Shown piece after piece: positions 18,139-25,634 of a stretch of 64,000 nucleotides of DNA. Made by a program: the position numbers and the translations under genes. The notes below the pieces were generated by a model. It ran no database searches. It was not told the origin of the DNA and saw nothing but the letters and a program-made list of their open reading frames with translations. Source of the DNA: Flavobacteriales bacterium UBA7878 (GTDB taxonomy: Bacteria; Bacteroidota; Bacteroidia; Flavobacteriales; Schleiferiaceae); assembly GCA_002501205.1 (NCBI GenBank), contig DLRW01000073.1:61441-125440 (forward strand). Direction: 5' to 3'. The stretch's first letter is position 1; the number at the start of each line of letters is the position of its first letter.

Positions 18139-20190
18139 ATGCAGCAAATTCAGAATTATGTACAGGGTGAATGGGTTTCTGGCCAAGGCGAGGAACTAAT
18201 TGCCCGCGACGCGATACACGGAACCGAAATTGGAATTGTTTCCAGTGCCGGATTAGATTACGAGGCCATTTTAGATTATGGTCGCAAGGTGGGTGGACCT
18301 GCCCTTCGTAAAATGACCTTCCAGGAAAGAGGGCGAATGTTGAAGGCCCTGGCCCTGCATCTCGTGAAAATTAAAGATCAGTTTTACGAAACCAGCTTTA
18401 AAACCGGAGCCACTAAAATTGACTCCTGGGTAGATATTGAAGGCGGTTTTGGAAATCTCTTTGCCAATGCTTCTTTACGTCGCCAGTTTCCGGATTTGCC
18501 ATATTATGTTGATGGCAGCCATGCGCCACTTTCGAAGAATGGCACTTTTATAGGTCATCATATTATGGTGCCTAAACGCGGAGTGGCGATTCACATTAAT
18601 GCCTTTAACTTCCCGGTTTGGGGAATGCTCGAAAAAATTGCAGTGAACCTGATGGCCGGTGTTCCTGCGGTGGTGAAGCCCTCTGAATATACCTCATTCT
18701 TAACCGAGCATGTGGTACGCGAAATTATCGCCTCCAAGATTTTACCGGAAGGAGCCCTGCAATTAGTTACGGGCTTAGGTCGTGGAATTTTGGATCATGT
18801 GACCACCGGTGATATGGTAACCTTTACCGGTAGTGCCGCTACCGGGAAGAAATTACAAGCCCTGCCTCATATCGTAGATCGCTCTGTTACTTTCAACCTG
18901 GAGGCTGACTCCTTAAACGCTTCGGTATTAGGTCCGGACGTGGAACCTGGAATGCCCGAGTTCGACATCTTCGTGAAGGAGGTTCAGCGAGAGATTACTA
19001 CTAAGGCTGGTCAGAAGTGTACAGCCGTACGTAGAATTATAGTTCCCGAAGACAAGATAGATGCGGTGCAGGAAGCATTGATCTCTCGCTTGCAGAAAAC
19101 CAGCATTGGCGATCCTCGGATGGAAGGAGTACGCATGGGGTCTTTAGCCTCCAGCATTCAGGTGGAGCGCTTGGCAGAGAATATTGCCCGACTTAAAAAT
19201 TCGCAAGAAGTGGTTTATGGCGACCTCCGCGATTTTGAAGTGATGGGTGCTCAAAAAGATAAGGGTGCCTTTGTGAGCCCAACACTGTTCCGCAACGACA
19301 ATCCTTTTACCAATACCGATGTACATGAAGTGGAATGCTTTGGTCCGGTATCAACCTTAATCCCTTATAAAGGCTTAGCCGAAGCGGCCGAGATTGCCAA
19401 TATGGGTAAAGGTTCCTTAGTGAGCTCCATTATAACAGCCGATGATAAAATTGGTCGCGAATACGTAGTGGAAGCCGCACACATGCACGGTCGAATTATG
19501 GTGCTGAATGCTAAGAGCGCCAAGGAAAGTACCGGTCATGGTTCGCCAATGCCATTGCTTACGCACGGTGGACCCGGACGAGCCGGTGGCGGTGAAGAGA
19601 TGGGTGGAAAGCGCGGTGTATTGCACTATCTGCAGCGTACCGCTATTCAAGGACACCCGGATACCATTACTGAAATCACACAAGTGTATCAACCCGGCGC
19701 CAGTCGCCCGGAAGCGGAAAAACATTTATTCCGCCAGCATTTTGAAGAACTCAAAGTGGGGGAAACTGTATATACCCATCGTCATACCGTTACGGATGCC
19801 GATATCGCCAGCTTTGCCCAGGTGAGCGGCGATAATTTCTATGCTCATGTGGATGCCACCTCTCTGGAGGGCACCATTTTCGAGGGTAAGGTGGCGCATG
19901 GCTACTATGTACTTTCCAAAGCAGCCGGTATGTTCGTTGATCCATGCAAAGGACCGGTATTATTGAACTATGGTATTGATGAATGTCGTTTTACCAAACC
20001 GGTATATCCTGGCATGACCATCGGCGTGAAGTTTACCGTGAAGGAAAAGATCGATCAGGAAAAACGCAGTGAAGATGATATCGCTAAGGGCATCGTGAAA
20101 TTCAATGTGGATGTATACGATGAGGAAGGCGAGACTGTGGCTCTGGCAACTATTTTAACGATGGTGAAGAAGATTGATCAGAGTGTATAG
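18139..20190 (+). CDS. paaZ: Bifunctional oxepin-CoA hydrolase / 3-oxo-5,6-dehydrosuberyl-CoA semialdehyde dehydrogenase
   Basis: 683 residues, almost identical in length and layout to E. coli PaaZ (681). The N-terminal aldehyde dehydrogenase domain (about 1-515) has TFTGSAATGKK, Glu255 in FNLEAD and the nucleophile Cys294 in AGQKCTA. The C-terminal MaoC-type (R)-hydratase domain (about 530-683) has DADIASFAQVSGDNFYAHVD with Asp565 and His570, and AHGYYVLS. In aerobic phenylacetate catabolism it opens the oxepin-CoA ring and oxidises the resulting aldehyde. No other paa ring-epoxidase or thiolase genes are in the window, so the pathway must be completed elsewhere, or the protein serves another CoA-aldehyde route. 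Confidence 0.95.
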   Translation: MQQIQNYVQGEWVSGQGEELIARDAIHGTEIGIVSSAGLDYEAILDYGRKVGGPALRKMTFQERGRMLKALALHLVKIKDQFYETSFKTGATKIDSWVDIEGGFGNLFANASLRRQFPDLPYYVDGSHAPLSKNGTFIGHHIMVPKRGVAIHINAFNFPVWGMLEKIAVNLMAGVPAVVKPSEYTSFLTEHVVREIIASKILPEGALQLVTGLGRGILDHVTTGDMVTFTGSAATGKKLQALPHIVDRSVTFNLEADSLNASVLGPDVEPGMPEFDIFVKEVQREITTKAGQKCTAVRRIIVPEDKIDAVQEALISRLQKTSIGDPRMEGVRMGSLASSIQVERLAENIARLKNSQEVVYGDLRDFEVMGAQKDKGAFVSPTLFRNDNPFTNTDVHEVECFGPVSTLIPYKGLAEAAEIANMGKGSLVSSIITADDKIGREYVVEAAHMHGRIMVLNAKSAKESTGHGSPMPLLTHGGPGRAGGGEEMGGKRGVLHYLQRTAIQGHPDTITEITQVYQPGASRPEAEKHLFRQHFEELKVGETVYTHRHTVTDADIASFAQVSGDNFYAHVDATSLEGTIFEGKVAHGYYVLSKAAGMFVDPCKGPVLLNYGIDECRFTKPVYPGMTIGVKFTVKEKIDQEKRSEDDIAKGIVKFNVDVYDEEGETVALATILTMVKKIDQSV

Positions 20191-20192
20191 GA

Positions 20193-20235
20193 GAGACTAT
20201 AGATTTTAGACTATAGACATTAGATGTATTTAGAT
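20193..20235. repeat. TAGAC-type degenerate intergenic repeat, copy 2
   Basis: Series of words GACTATAGATTTTAGACTATAGACATTAGA immediately after the paaZ stop, related to 13121-13150 and 21474-21512. Confidence 0.55.
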
Positions 20236-20246
20236 TGGAGTGATGA

Positions 20247-20346
20247 TTGTTGCTTCGAGTAGAGCTTTGGTGGATTGTTTTACCATAGAGACGCTGAGAA
20301 GCACCTGCCTGACGGTAGGCGGGTAGCGAAGCGGGCGGTGAAGCAA
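20247..20346. repeat. Composite intergenic repeat, copy 1
   Basis: Begins TTGTTGCTTCGAGTAGAGCT, runs through GGTGGATTGTTTTACCATAG and AGACGCTGAGAAG, and ends GCGAAGCGGGCGGTGAAGCAA. The first roughly 55 nt match 20877-20931 with few differences. A small palindrome, CACCTGCCTGACGGTAGGCG (from 20302), sits inside it. Confidence 0.8.
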
Positions 20347-20421
20347 ATTGACAACTGTAGCTACTTAATGGAAAGGTGTAGTTTCAATATATTGGCGCAA
20401 TGTCAATACAAACCTTAACTG

Positions 20422-20844
20422 ATGACTAATGAAAATTATTTAAGTATCTGCGGTACTTGTAAAAACCGAAAGCTCACTCTGAAGTCAGGCTTGCTTTGCG
20501 GCTTAACAGATGCTAAGCCCAGTTTTACTGAGACATGCCCGGAGTATCTCCAAGATAATGAGGAACGCAAACAGCAAATTATGAAGCCCTTCGAAAGGAC
20601 TGCTTCCGAAACTCTCTGGGGATTATCTATTAAGCCGGATACCTTAAAGACCCAAGGCTTATTAATTGCTGCAATTGGATTAGGAGGGACCCTTTTGTCA
20701 ACCACTGTTGATATTGCCGGGCTTTTATCCCTTTCGATAGGTACTTTAATTGTTGGGGTATTGGCTTATCGAAAAAGTCAGCAAATAGAAAAAGCTTTAA
20801 AGCAGATTGAAGACGAAAAGCTTGAGGAAAATATAAAGGGTTAG
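20422..20844 (+). CDS. Small membrane protein with N-terminal four-cysteine motif
   Basis: 140 residues. Cys10, Cys13, Cys26 and Cys39 lie in the pattern C-x2-C-x12-C-x12-C with GLLCGLT and ETCPEY, suggesting a zinc ribbon-like N-terminus. Two hydrophobic segments follow (about 79-93 and 97-116) and a charged C-terminal helix (118-137). I recall this arrangement from uncharacterised Bacteroidota membrane proteins; no function is known to me. It stands alone between repeat copies 1 and 2. Confidence 0.75.
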   Translation: MTNENYLSICGTCKNRKLTLKSGLLCGLTDAKPSFTETCPEYLQDNEERKQQIMKPFERTASETLWGLSIKPDTLKTQGLLIAAIGLGGTLLSTTVDIAGLLSLSIGTLIVGVLAYRKSQQIEKALKQIEDEKLEENIKG

Positions 20845-20876
20845 TTACCAGTCGGTTGCTCGAAATGTAAATTACT

Positions 20877-21033
20877 ATTGTTTCTTCGAGTGGAGCTTTG
20901 GTGGATTATTTTACCGCAGAAACGCTAAGAAGCTAAGGTTTGCAAAGAGTTTTATGTTTGCTCCAAGCTGGATGTAAACCTCTGTGTATCTCTGCGCTCT
21001 TTGTGCCTCTAGCGAAGCGGGCGGTGAAGCAAT
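20877..21033. repeat. Composite intergenic repeat, copy 2, with imperfect terminal inverted repeats
   Basis: Starts TTGTTTCTTCGAGTGGAGCT and continues TTTTACCGCAGAAACGCTAAG; ends CTAGCGAAGCGGGCGGTGAAG. The reverse complement of the right end (TTGCTTCACCGCCCGCTTCG...) aligns over about 40 nt with the left part from TTATTTTACCGC, so the element can fold back. This copy lacks the small internal palindrome. Confidence 0.75.
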
Positions 21034-21106
21034 CTCACAACGATTCAGACCACGAGCCAAAGCGTATCTTAGCTCCCTTCCGTTTTTACCTAAAAAAATA
21101 GCAATC

Positions 21107-21457
21107 ATGATAACCCACTGGAAAGGCGACCCACCCACAGCACCCTATTATGCGGTGATTTTTATTTCTCAAAAATCGGAGCAATTGGATGGCTATGCCG
21201 AGGCGGACGCTGAGATGATGTCGGAAGCTCAAAAGCAGGAGGGCTATTTAGGTTATTCTTCTTCCGGGGAGCCAAAGCAAGGAATCTTCATTTCCTATTG
21301 GCAAGATCAGGAGTCTATTCAAAAATGGCGTGCGCATAGCGGACATATTCAGGCCAAGCAGAACGGTAAGCAATCCTGGTATAACTATTACCATAGCATC
21401 ATCGCCAAGGTAGAGCGCAGTGTGATCCACGGAGAGTGGTTGGAGGGAATTCAGTAG
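21107..21457 (+). CDS. Antibiotic biosynthesis monooxygenase (ABM) domain protein
   Basis: 116 residues from the ATG at 21107; codons further upstream run into the repeat and are not protein-like. The sequence has the dimeric ferredoxin-like ABM pattern: a first strand YYAVIFISQK, a helix with EMMSEAQKQEGYLGY, a strand GIFISYWQDQESIQKWR and a helix beginning AHSGHIQAKQNG. Relatives include small monooxygenases and heme-degrading enzymes acting in the cytoplasm. The substrate is unknown. Flanked on both sides by repeat copies. Confidence 0.85.
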   Translation: MITHWKGDPPTAPYYAVIFISQKSEQLDGYAEADAEMMSEAQKQEGYLGYSSSGEPKQGIFISYWQDQESIQKWRAHSGHIQAKQNGKQSWYNYYHSIIAKVERSVIHGEWLEGIQ

Positions 21458-21473
21458 CTGGTAGTTGGAGTCG

Positions 21474-21796
21474 AGACAATAGAGTTTAGACGGTAGACTT
21501 TAGATACTAATGTCTATTGATCTTTCGGCTATAATTTTAGTGGCTTTACCGCAAAGACGCACCTGCCTGCAATAGATAGGAAGAAGCACCTGCATGCCGG
21601 TAGGCGGGAAGCTTCGCAAAGAGCTCAAGGCCTGCCCAAAGCTCGGTGTGAATCTCCATGCCTGAAAGGTCTAAACCTCTGTGCCCCTTAGCTTCTTTGC
21701 TCCTTTAGCGCAGCGAGCGGTGAAACAATCAACAGCAATACCCCTCTGTGAACCTCTGCGCCCTCTGTGTCTTAAGCGAAGCGAGCGGTGAAGCAA
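21474..21796. repeat. Composite intergenic repeat, copy 3, with TAGAC leader
   Basis: 21474-21512 is a TAGAC-type series (GACAATAGAGTTTAGACGGT...). From 21541 comes GGCTTTACCGCAAAGACGC, a small palindrome CACCTGCATGCCGGTAGGCG (from 21587), then two partial right ends: GCGCAGCGAGCGGTGAAACAA (near 21709) and GCGAAGCGAGCGGTGAAGCAA (near 21776). CTCTGTG words recur between them. This fills the gap between the ABM gene and the metallophosphoesterase; no gene is seen in it. Confidence 0.75.
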
Positions 21797-21809
21797 CCCC
21801 GTAGCTTTA

Positions 21810-23633
21810 TTACCTTTTCTCCTCCACCCTAAAGAAATACCCCGATCCCACATAGTTATCGGCGTTTCGCCAGATAGGCAACCAGCTATAACGAGCTACG
21901 GCTCCCCCATCTTTATCATCGATCCCCACATTCAAACGCAGGTATTGCCAGTTTTCACCCTGGAAGCTTTGGATATAGGAAATCGGCAGGGCCAGTTCAC
22001 CTTCATAACCATAGTCGGTTTGGCGGCAAATCATCTTGGTGCCTTTCGGAAGATTGTTACGATAAGCCACGGAAGCTGTGGTATCATTTGCCGGGCTAAG
22101 CTGCTGAACGAAGTCCTGGGCATACCAATCATGACCTACACTTACAGCCCCGCGTCCCATCTTTTCAGCATTGGCTACAAAGCTCAAATTGTCTTGCTGC
22201 CAGGTAGCACCACCGCCATAGGATTGGATGGTGTCGTCTGTAACTCGCGCCGCAACGTAAACGTATTGCTCATCATAGGCCAGGTCGAACTCCACCTTTA
22301 CCCTACCGGCATTGCGTTTGAAAGCATAGCTCATGGCGCCCCATTCTTGGGTCGAGCCATCCACTTTTGGCTTTTGGGAACATTGTTTCAAGGCTCTTTT
22401 TCGTAGGGGCTTAATCCTGTAAACATAGGGATAGGAGATATGGGCAGGCTCACCTTCAGCGCCCAGCTCTAAATCGGCAAACAGTTGGGCGGGAATTAAG
22501 GAATCACCTTCTCGAGAAAGGAGGTTTAAATTCATGAAAGCCACGCTGTTCGGAGCGACCGAAATTTGGCTGCTATCCGCGAATAGCGCTAGGTTAGGGC
22601 TGTTTTGGGTACGGAAATTCAAGCGCATGGGAACATTTTCATCATTGGTGATCTTCAAGCGTAGGCTGCCTGATTCAAAATGCTCACCTTCATAAAAGAG
22701 AGGTTCAATTTCGATGGGTGAATGGGCGCTAAATTTCTCAATCAAAGTCTTGGTATCTTGGGTAACTACATCTTCGGTCCAAATACCATCCAAAGCCAAA
22801 TTGGCCATAATGGGGCCTTGATCGGTCATGGTCACCCACATCATATGATCGAACTCCCCCAATTTAGGTCCGCGTAAGCCTGATCCGCCACCAGTCGTGG
22901 CCAAGGTAAAGTACTTGCCATTATTACGCTTTTCCTTCACATAGCGATGCTCGTGCCCAGCATAAACAGTGTGATTGCGGTCGCCTAAAAGGGCTTCCAG
23001 CTCTTGCCAACGTACCGTGTTTCTCTGATGCCAAAGGGGTTGATGCATGAAGATTAGCGTCCAGCGCACATCAGGATTATCCTTTAAAACTTTGGCGGCA
23101 TATTCAAATTGGGCATCGGAAATAGTGCCATGTCCAGCTCCCCTTTGCTGGTCCTCGGAATTGAGGCAGAGGAATAAGACATCTTTATAAGTGAAGTGGT
23201 AATAAGTAGATCCAAAGCGCGAAAGCCATTCTTTTTCCATTACTGCATTGGTAATATCATGGTTACCAGGCACATAGAAGAAAGGCATTTGCAAATGACC
23301 CACAAAAGAATTGAACTCATTCCATTGGCGGGCCAGCTCGATGGTATCCAGAGTATAGCCTTCGATGAGGTCGCCTACGCTCATCACAAATTCGGGCTGC
23401 ATTAGGTTGAGCTTATTTACCCCATCCATAAAAACCCCGGGACGATGACCGCCAGTACGATCGGTTACAATCGCAAATTGAAAACGACAAGGGTCATTCT
23501 GAAAAGCCAGGTGGTTAAAGGGCTGAGCCGCTGTACTGGTATCTACCGAAAAGTTAAAATCAGTAGAACAGTTCTCCTGGGCCTGGGCCGATCCAAAGCA
23601 GATCACCGTAAGGTAAAAAAGCACTTTTTTCAT
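21810..23633 (-). CDS. Secreted metallophosphoesterase with C-terminal CBM9/DOMON-like domain
   Basis: 607 residues with a signal peptide ending near SAQAQ. The calcineurin-like phosphoesterase domain (about 50-290) shows VTDRTGG (Asp58), SVGDLIEG (Asp88), PGNHD (Asn124, His125), MHQP (His197) and GHEH (His227, His229). The first motif is D-x-T rather than the usual D-x-H, so one metal ligand differs from the classical set. A linker beta domain follows, then a domain at about 410-605 (KVDGSTQEWG, YDEQYVYVAARVTDD, YGYEGELALPISY) resembling CBM9/DOMON sugar- or heme-binding sandwiches. Probably a periplasmic or secreted phosphodiesterase. Divergent from the next gene. Confidence 0.88.
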   Translation of the reverse strand: MKKVLFYLTVICFGSAQAQENCSTDFNFSVDTSTAAQPFNHLAFQNDPCRFQFAIVTDRTGGHRPGVFMDGVNKLNLMQPEFVMSVGDLIEGYTLDTIELARQWNEFNSFVGHLQMPFFYVPGNHDITNAVMEKEWLSRFGSTYYHFTYKDVLFLCLNSEDQQRGAGHGTISDAQFEYAAKVLKDNPDVRWTLIFMHQPLWHQRNTVRWQELEALLGDRNHTVYAGHEHRYVKEKRNNGKYFTLATTGGGSGLRGPKLGEFDHMMWVTMTDQGPIMANLALDGIWTEDVVTQDTKTLIEKFSAHSPIEIEPLFYEGEHFESGSLRLKITNDENVPMRLNFRTQNSPNLALFADSSQISVAPNSVAFMNLNLLSREGDSLIPAQLFADLELGAEGEPAHISYPYVYRIKPLRKRALKQCSQKPKVDGSTQEWGAMSYAFKRNAGRVKVEFDLAYDEQYVYVAARVTDDTIQSYGGGATWQQDNLSFVANAEKMGRGAVSVGHDWYAQDFVQQLSPANDTTASVAYRNNLPKGTKMICRQTDYGYEGELALPISYIQSFQGENWQYLRLNVGIDDKDGGAVARYSWLPIWRNADNYVGSGYFFRVEEKR

Positions 23634-23731
23634 AAATCAAAGGAAGCAAACTAAGGTTAGCCAGAGGTTAAGGGCAAATATCTATTAAGACCGAAAATGG
23701 AAATGACCTTCGGCATTCGCGTTAAGCGCTT

Positions 23732-23739
23732 TACCTTTG
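23732..23739 (+). promoter_or_regulatory. -7 box (TACCTTTG) for the enoyl-CoA hydratase-like gene
   Basis: Perfect TAnnTTTG followed by CGGC, 16 nt before the ATG. A weak -33-like TTCG lies about 19 nt upstream. Confidence 0.65.
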
Positions 23740-23755
23740 CGGCAAAATTTGAACT

Positions 23756-24526
23756 ATGTCGGAGGCATTACAACAAGGATACATTCAAACCAGCATTGAA
23801 GATGGTGTAGCGAGCATTGAGTTTTTTCACCCAATGAGCAATTCGCTGCCCAGCAAACTTTTATCAGAGTTGGCAGCGGCCATTACTGAGGCCGGTTCGA
23901 ATGAGGCCGTGAAAGTGATTGTATTGCGATCTGCAGGTGAGCGTGCTTTTTGCGCGGGTGCCTCTTTCGATGAATTGATTTCCATCCAGGATTTAGATCA
24001 AGGTAAGAAGTTCTTCAGTGGCTTTGCCAATGTGATCAATGCCATGCGTAAATGCCCCAAGTTAATTGTAGGTCGTGTGCATGGTAAGGCTGTGGGTGGA
24101 GCGGTAGGCTTGGCCTCGGCAGTAGATTATTGTTTTGCCACAAAATTTGCTTCGGTAAAATTATCAGAGTTGGCAGTAGGTATTGGCCCATTTGTGGTAG
24201 GACCGGCGGTAGAACGCAAGGTGGGCTTAAGTGCGATGAGCGAACTAGCGATTAATGCTACTGAATGGCGCGATGCGCAATGGGCGCACCAAAAAGGACT
24301 CTATTATCATTTACATGATACAGTGGCCGAAATGGATCAGGCAATCGCCGAATTAGTAGAGCGTTTAAAGGGCTTTAACCCCGAAGCGATGCGTCAGCTT
24401 AAAGAGGTTTTCTGGCAAGGATGCGAAAACTGGGATCAACTATTAGCAGATCGTGCAGCGATTAGCGGTGAATTGGTTTTATCCGAATTTACCCGCAATG
24501 CCATCAATGCCTTTAAGAAGAAATAA
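23756..24526 (+). CDS. Enoyl-CoA hydratase/isomerase (crotonase) family protein
   Basis: 256 residues, normal for crotonases. Oxyanion-hole segments are CAGASFDEL (66-74) and HGKAVGGAVG (109-118). Of the two glutamates used by classical hydratases, the first (expected shortly after GG at 114-115) is not present, while Glu138 in KLSELAVGIGP could be the second. It therefore may be an isomerase, a methylglutaconyl-CoA-type hydratase or another crotonase reaction. Cytoplasmic. The DUF3078 gene follows closely but has its own -7 box. Confidence 0.85.
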   Translation: MSEALQQGYIQTSIEDGVASIEFFHPMSNSLPSKLLSELAAAITEAGSNEAVKVIVLRSAGERAFCAGASFDELISIQDLDQGKKFFSGFANVINAMRKCPKLIVGRVHGKAVGGAVGLASAVDYCFATKFASVKLSELAVGIGPFVVGPAVERKVGLSAMSELAINATEWRDAQWAHQKGLYYHLHDTVAEMDQAIAELVERLKGFNPEAMRQLKEVFWQGCENWDQLLADRAAISGELVLSEFTRNAINAFKKK

Positions 24527-24534
24527 TAATTTTG
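24527..24534 (+). promoter_or_regulatory. -7 box (TAATTTTG) for the DUF3078 gene
   Basis: Exact TAnnTTTG immediately after the preceding stop codon (24524-24526) and 15 nt before the ATG at 24550. Confidence 0.5.
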
Positions 24535-24549
24535 CAAAAAATTGCACGA

Positions 24550-25524
24550 ATGCCAAAGGCCGCCCTCCTTATTATCAGCCTCTTGAGCTTGTCTCTCCAC
24601 GCTCAGAATAATGCTTTAGTAAAAGAAAAAGATGTTCTGGAATTTCGGAAACTATCCATCCAACGTTTGGGGCAAGATGCTCTGGACACCACCAAATGGG
24701 ATTTAGGAGGAAATTTCGGGATTCAGTTTACCCAAGCCAGCTACAGCAATTGGCAGGCGGGTGGTGTGAACTCGATTGCCGGGAACTCCATTTTTAATGG
24801 CTTTGCTAATTACATAGGCAAAGGCAAATGGGTTTGGAGTAATGCCATGACCTTGGCCTATGGTGTCAACTTTCAGGATACCATTTTCAATAAAACCGAC
24901 GATCGAATTGAGATCGAATCGCGCCTAGATTACCTCCACAGTAAAAAATGGAGCTATTCGGCATTACTTAATTTTCGTACTCAGTTTCGTCCCGGTTACG
25001 AAAACCCCGGAGATATAGGTGATGATGTAAAGGTTTCGGATTTTATGGCCCCGGGCTATTTTCTTTTTGGTTTAGGAGCTACCAATAAGCCGAATAAACG
25101 TTTCACTATGTTCTTGTCGCCAATTACGGCAAAGGCAACGATCGTTACGGTTCAAAGACTTGCAGATGAAGGAGCCTATGGTGTTGATCCAGGAAGTAAC
25201 TATCGCTTAGAAGCTGGGGCCTATGCTAACATCACCTATAAGCGCAAGCTTTGGAAGAATGTGGATTTGCAAGGTCGTATTGATCTCTTTTCCAATTATG
25301 TGGAAGACCCAAGCTTAATCGATATCAACTCCGAGCTGATCATGTTCTTTAAGGTCAATAAGTTTATCAAAGCGAATATTTCTTTGGCCTATATCTACGA
25401 CCATGATGTGAAGTTCTATTTGGATGAGAATAATCCAGATTTAGGTGTTCCTCGCTCTCAGTTTAAGCAGGTATTGAGCATTGGCTTTAGCTACGATTTT
25501 GGCGCAGCAGCCAAAGATGAGTAA
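24550..25524 (+). CDS. DUF3078 outer-membrane-type protein
   Basis: 324 residues from the ATG at 24550, chosen because it opens a signal peptide (MPKAALLIISLLSLSLHAQ); a TTG six codons earlier falls inside the -7 box. The mature part contains WDLGGNFGIQFTQASYSNW and GGVNSIAGN, typical of DUF3078, then alternating aromatic beta strands (YFLFGLGATN, YANITYKRKLW, LSIGFSYDFG), indicating an outer-membrane beta barrel. Function unknown in the family. Bacteroidota-restricted as far as I recall. Confidence 0.88.
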   Translation: MPKAALLIISLLSLSLHAQNNALVKEKDVLEFRKLSIQRLGQDALDTTKWDLGGNFGIQFTQASYSNWQAGGVNSIAGNSIFNGFANYIGKGKWVWSNAMTLAYGVNFQDTIFNKTDDRIEIESRLDYLHSKKWSYSALLNFRTQFRPGYENPGDIGDDVKVSDFMAPGYFLFGLGATNKPNKRFTMFLSPITAKATIVTVQRLADEGAYGVDPGSNYRLEAGAYANITYKRKLWKNVDLQGRIDLFSNYVEDPSLIDINSELIMFFKVNKFIKANISLAYIYDHDVKFYLDENNPDLGVPRSQFKQVLSIGFSYDFGAAAKDE

Positions 25525-25634
25525 GGCATTTTTAGCCGATTTTTTCTTTTTTAAGCCTGTCCTTTAAAGCCTTTCGGCTGAGGGGCCTTCCTTCCCTGTG
25601 CATTTCCGATATTTGCAGCAGCAAAAAAATACGC

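Noticed and set aside
20191..21800. CRISPR array in the repeat-rich region
   Set aside because: Repeats are long, few, diverged and not separated by uniform unique spacers; no cas gene nearby.
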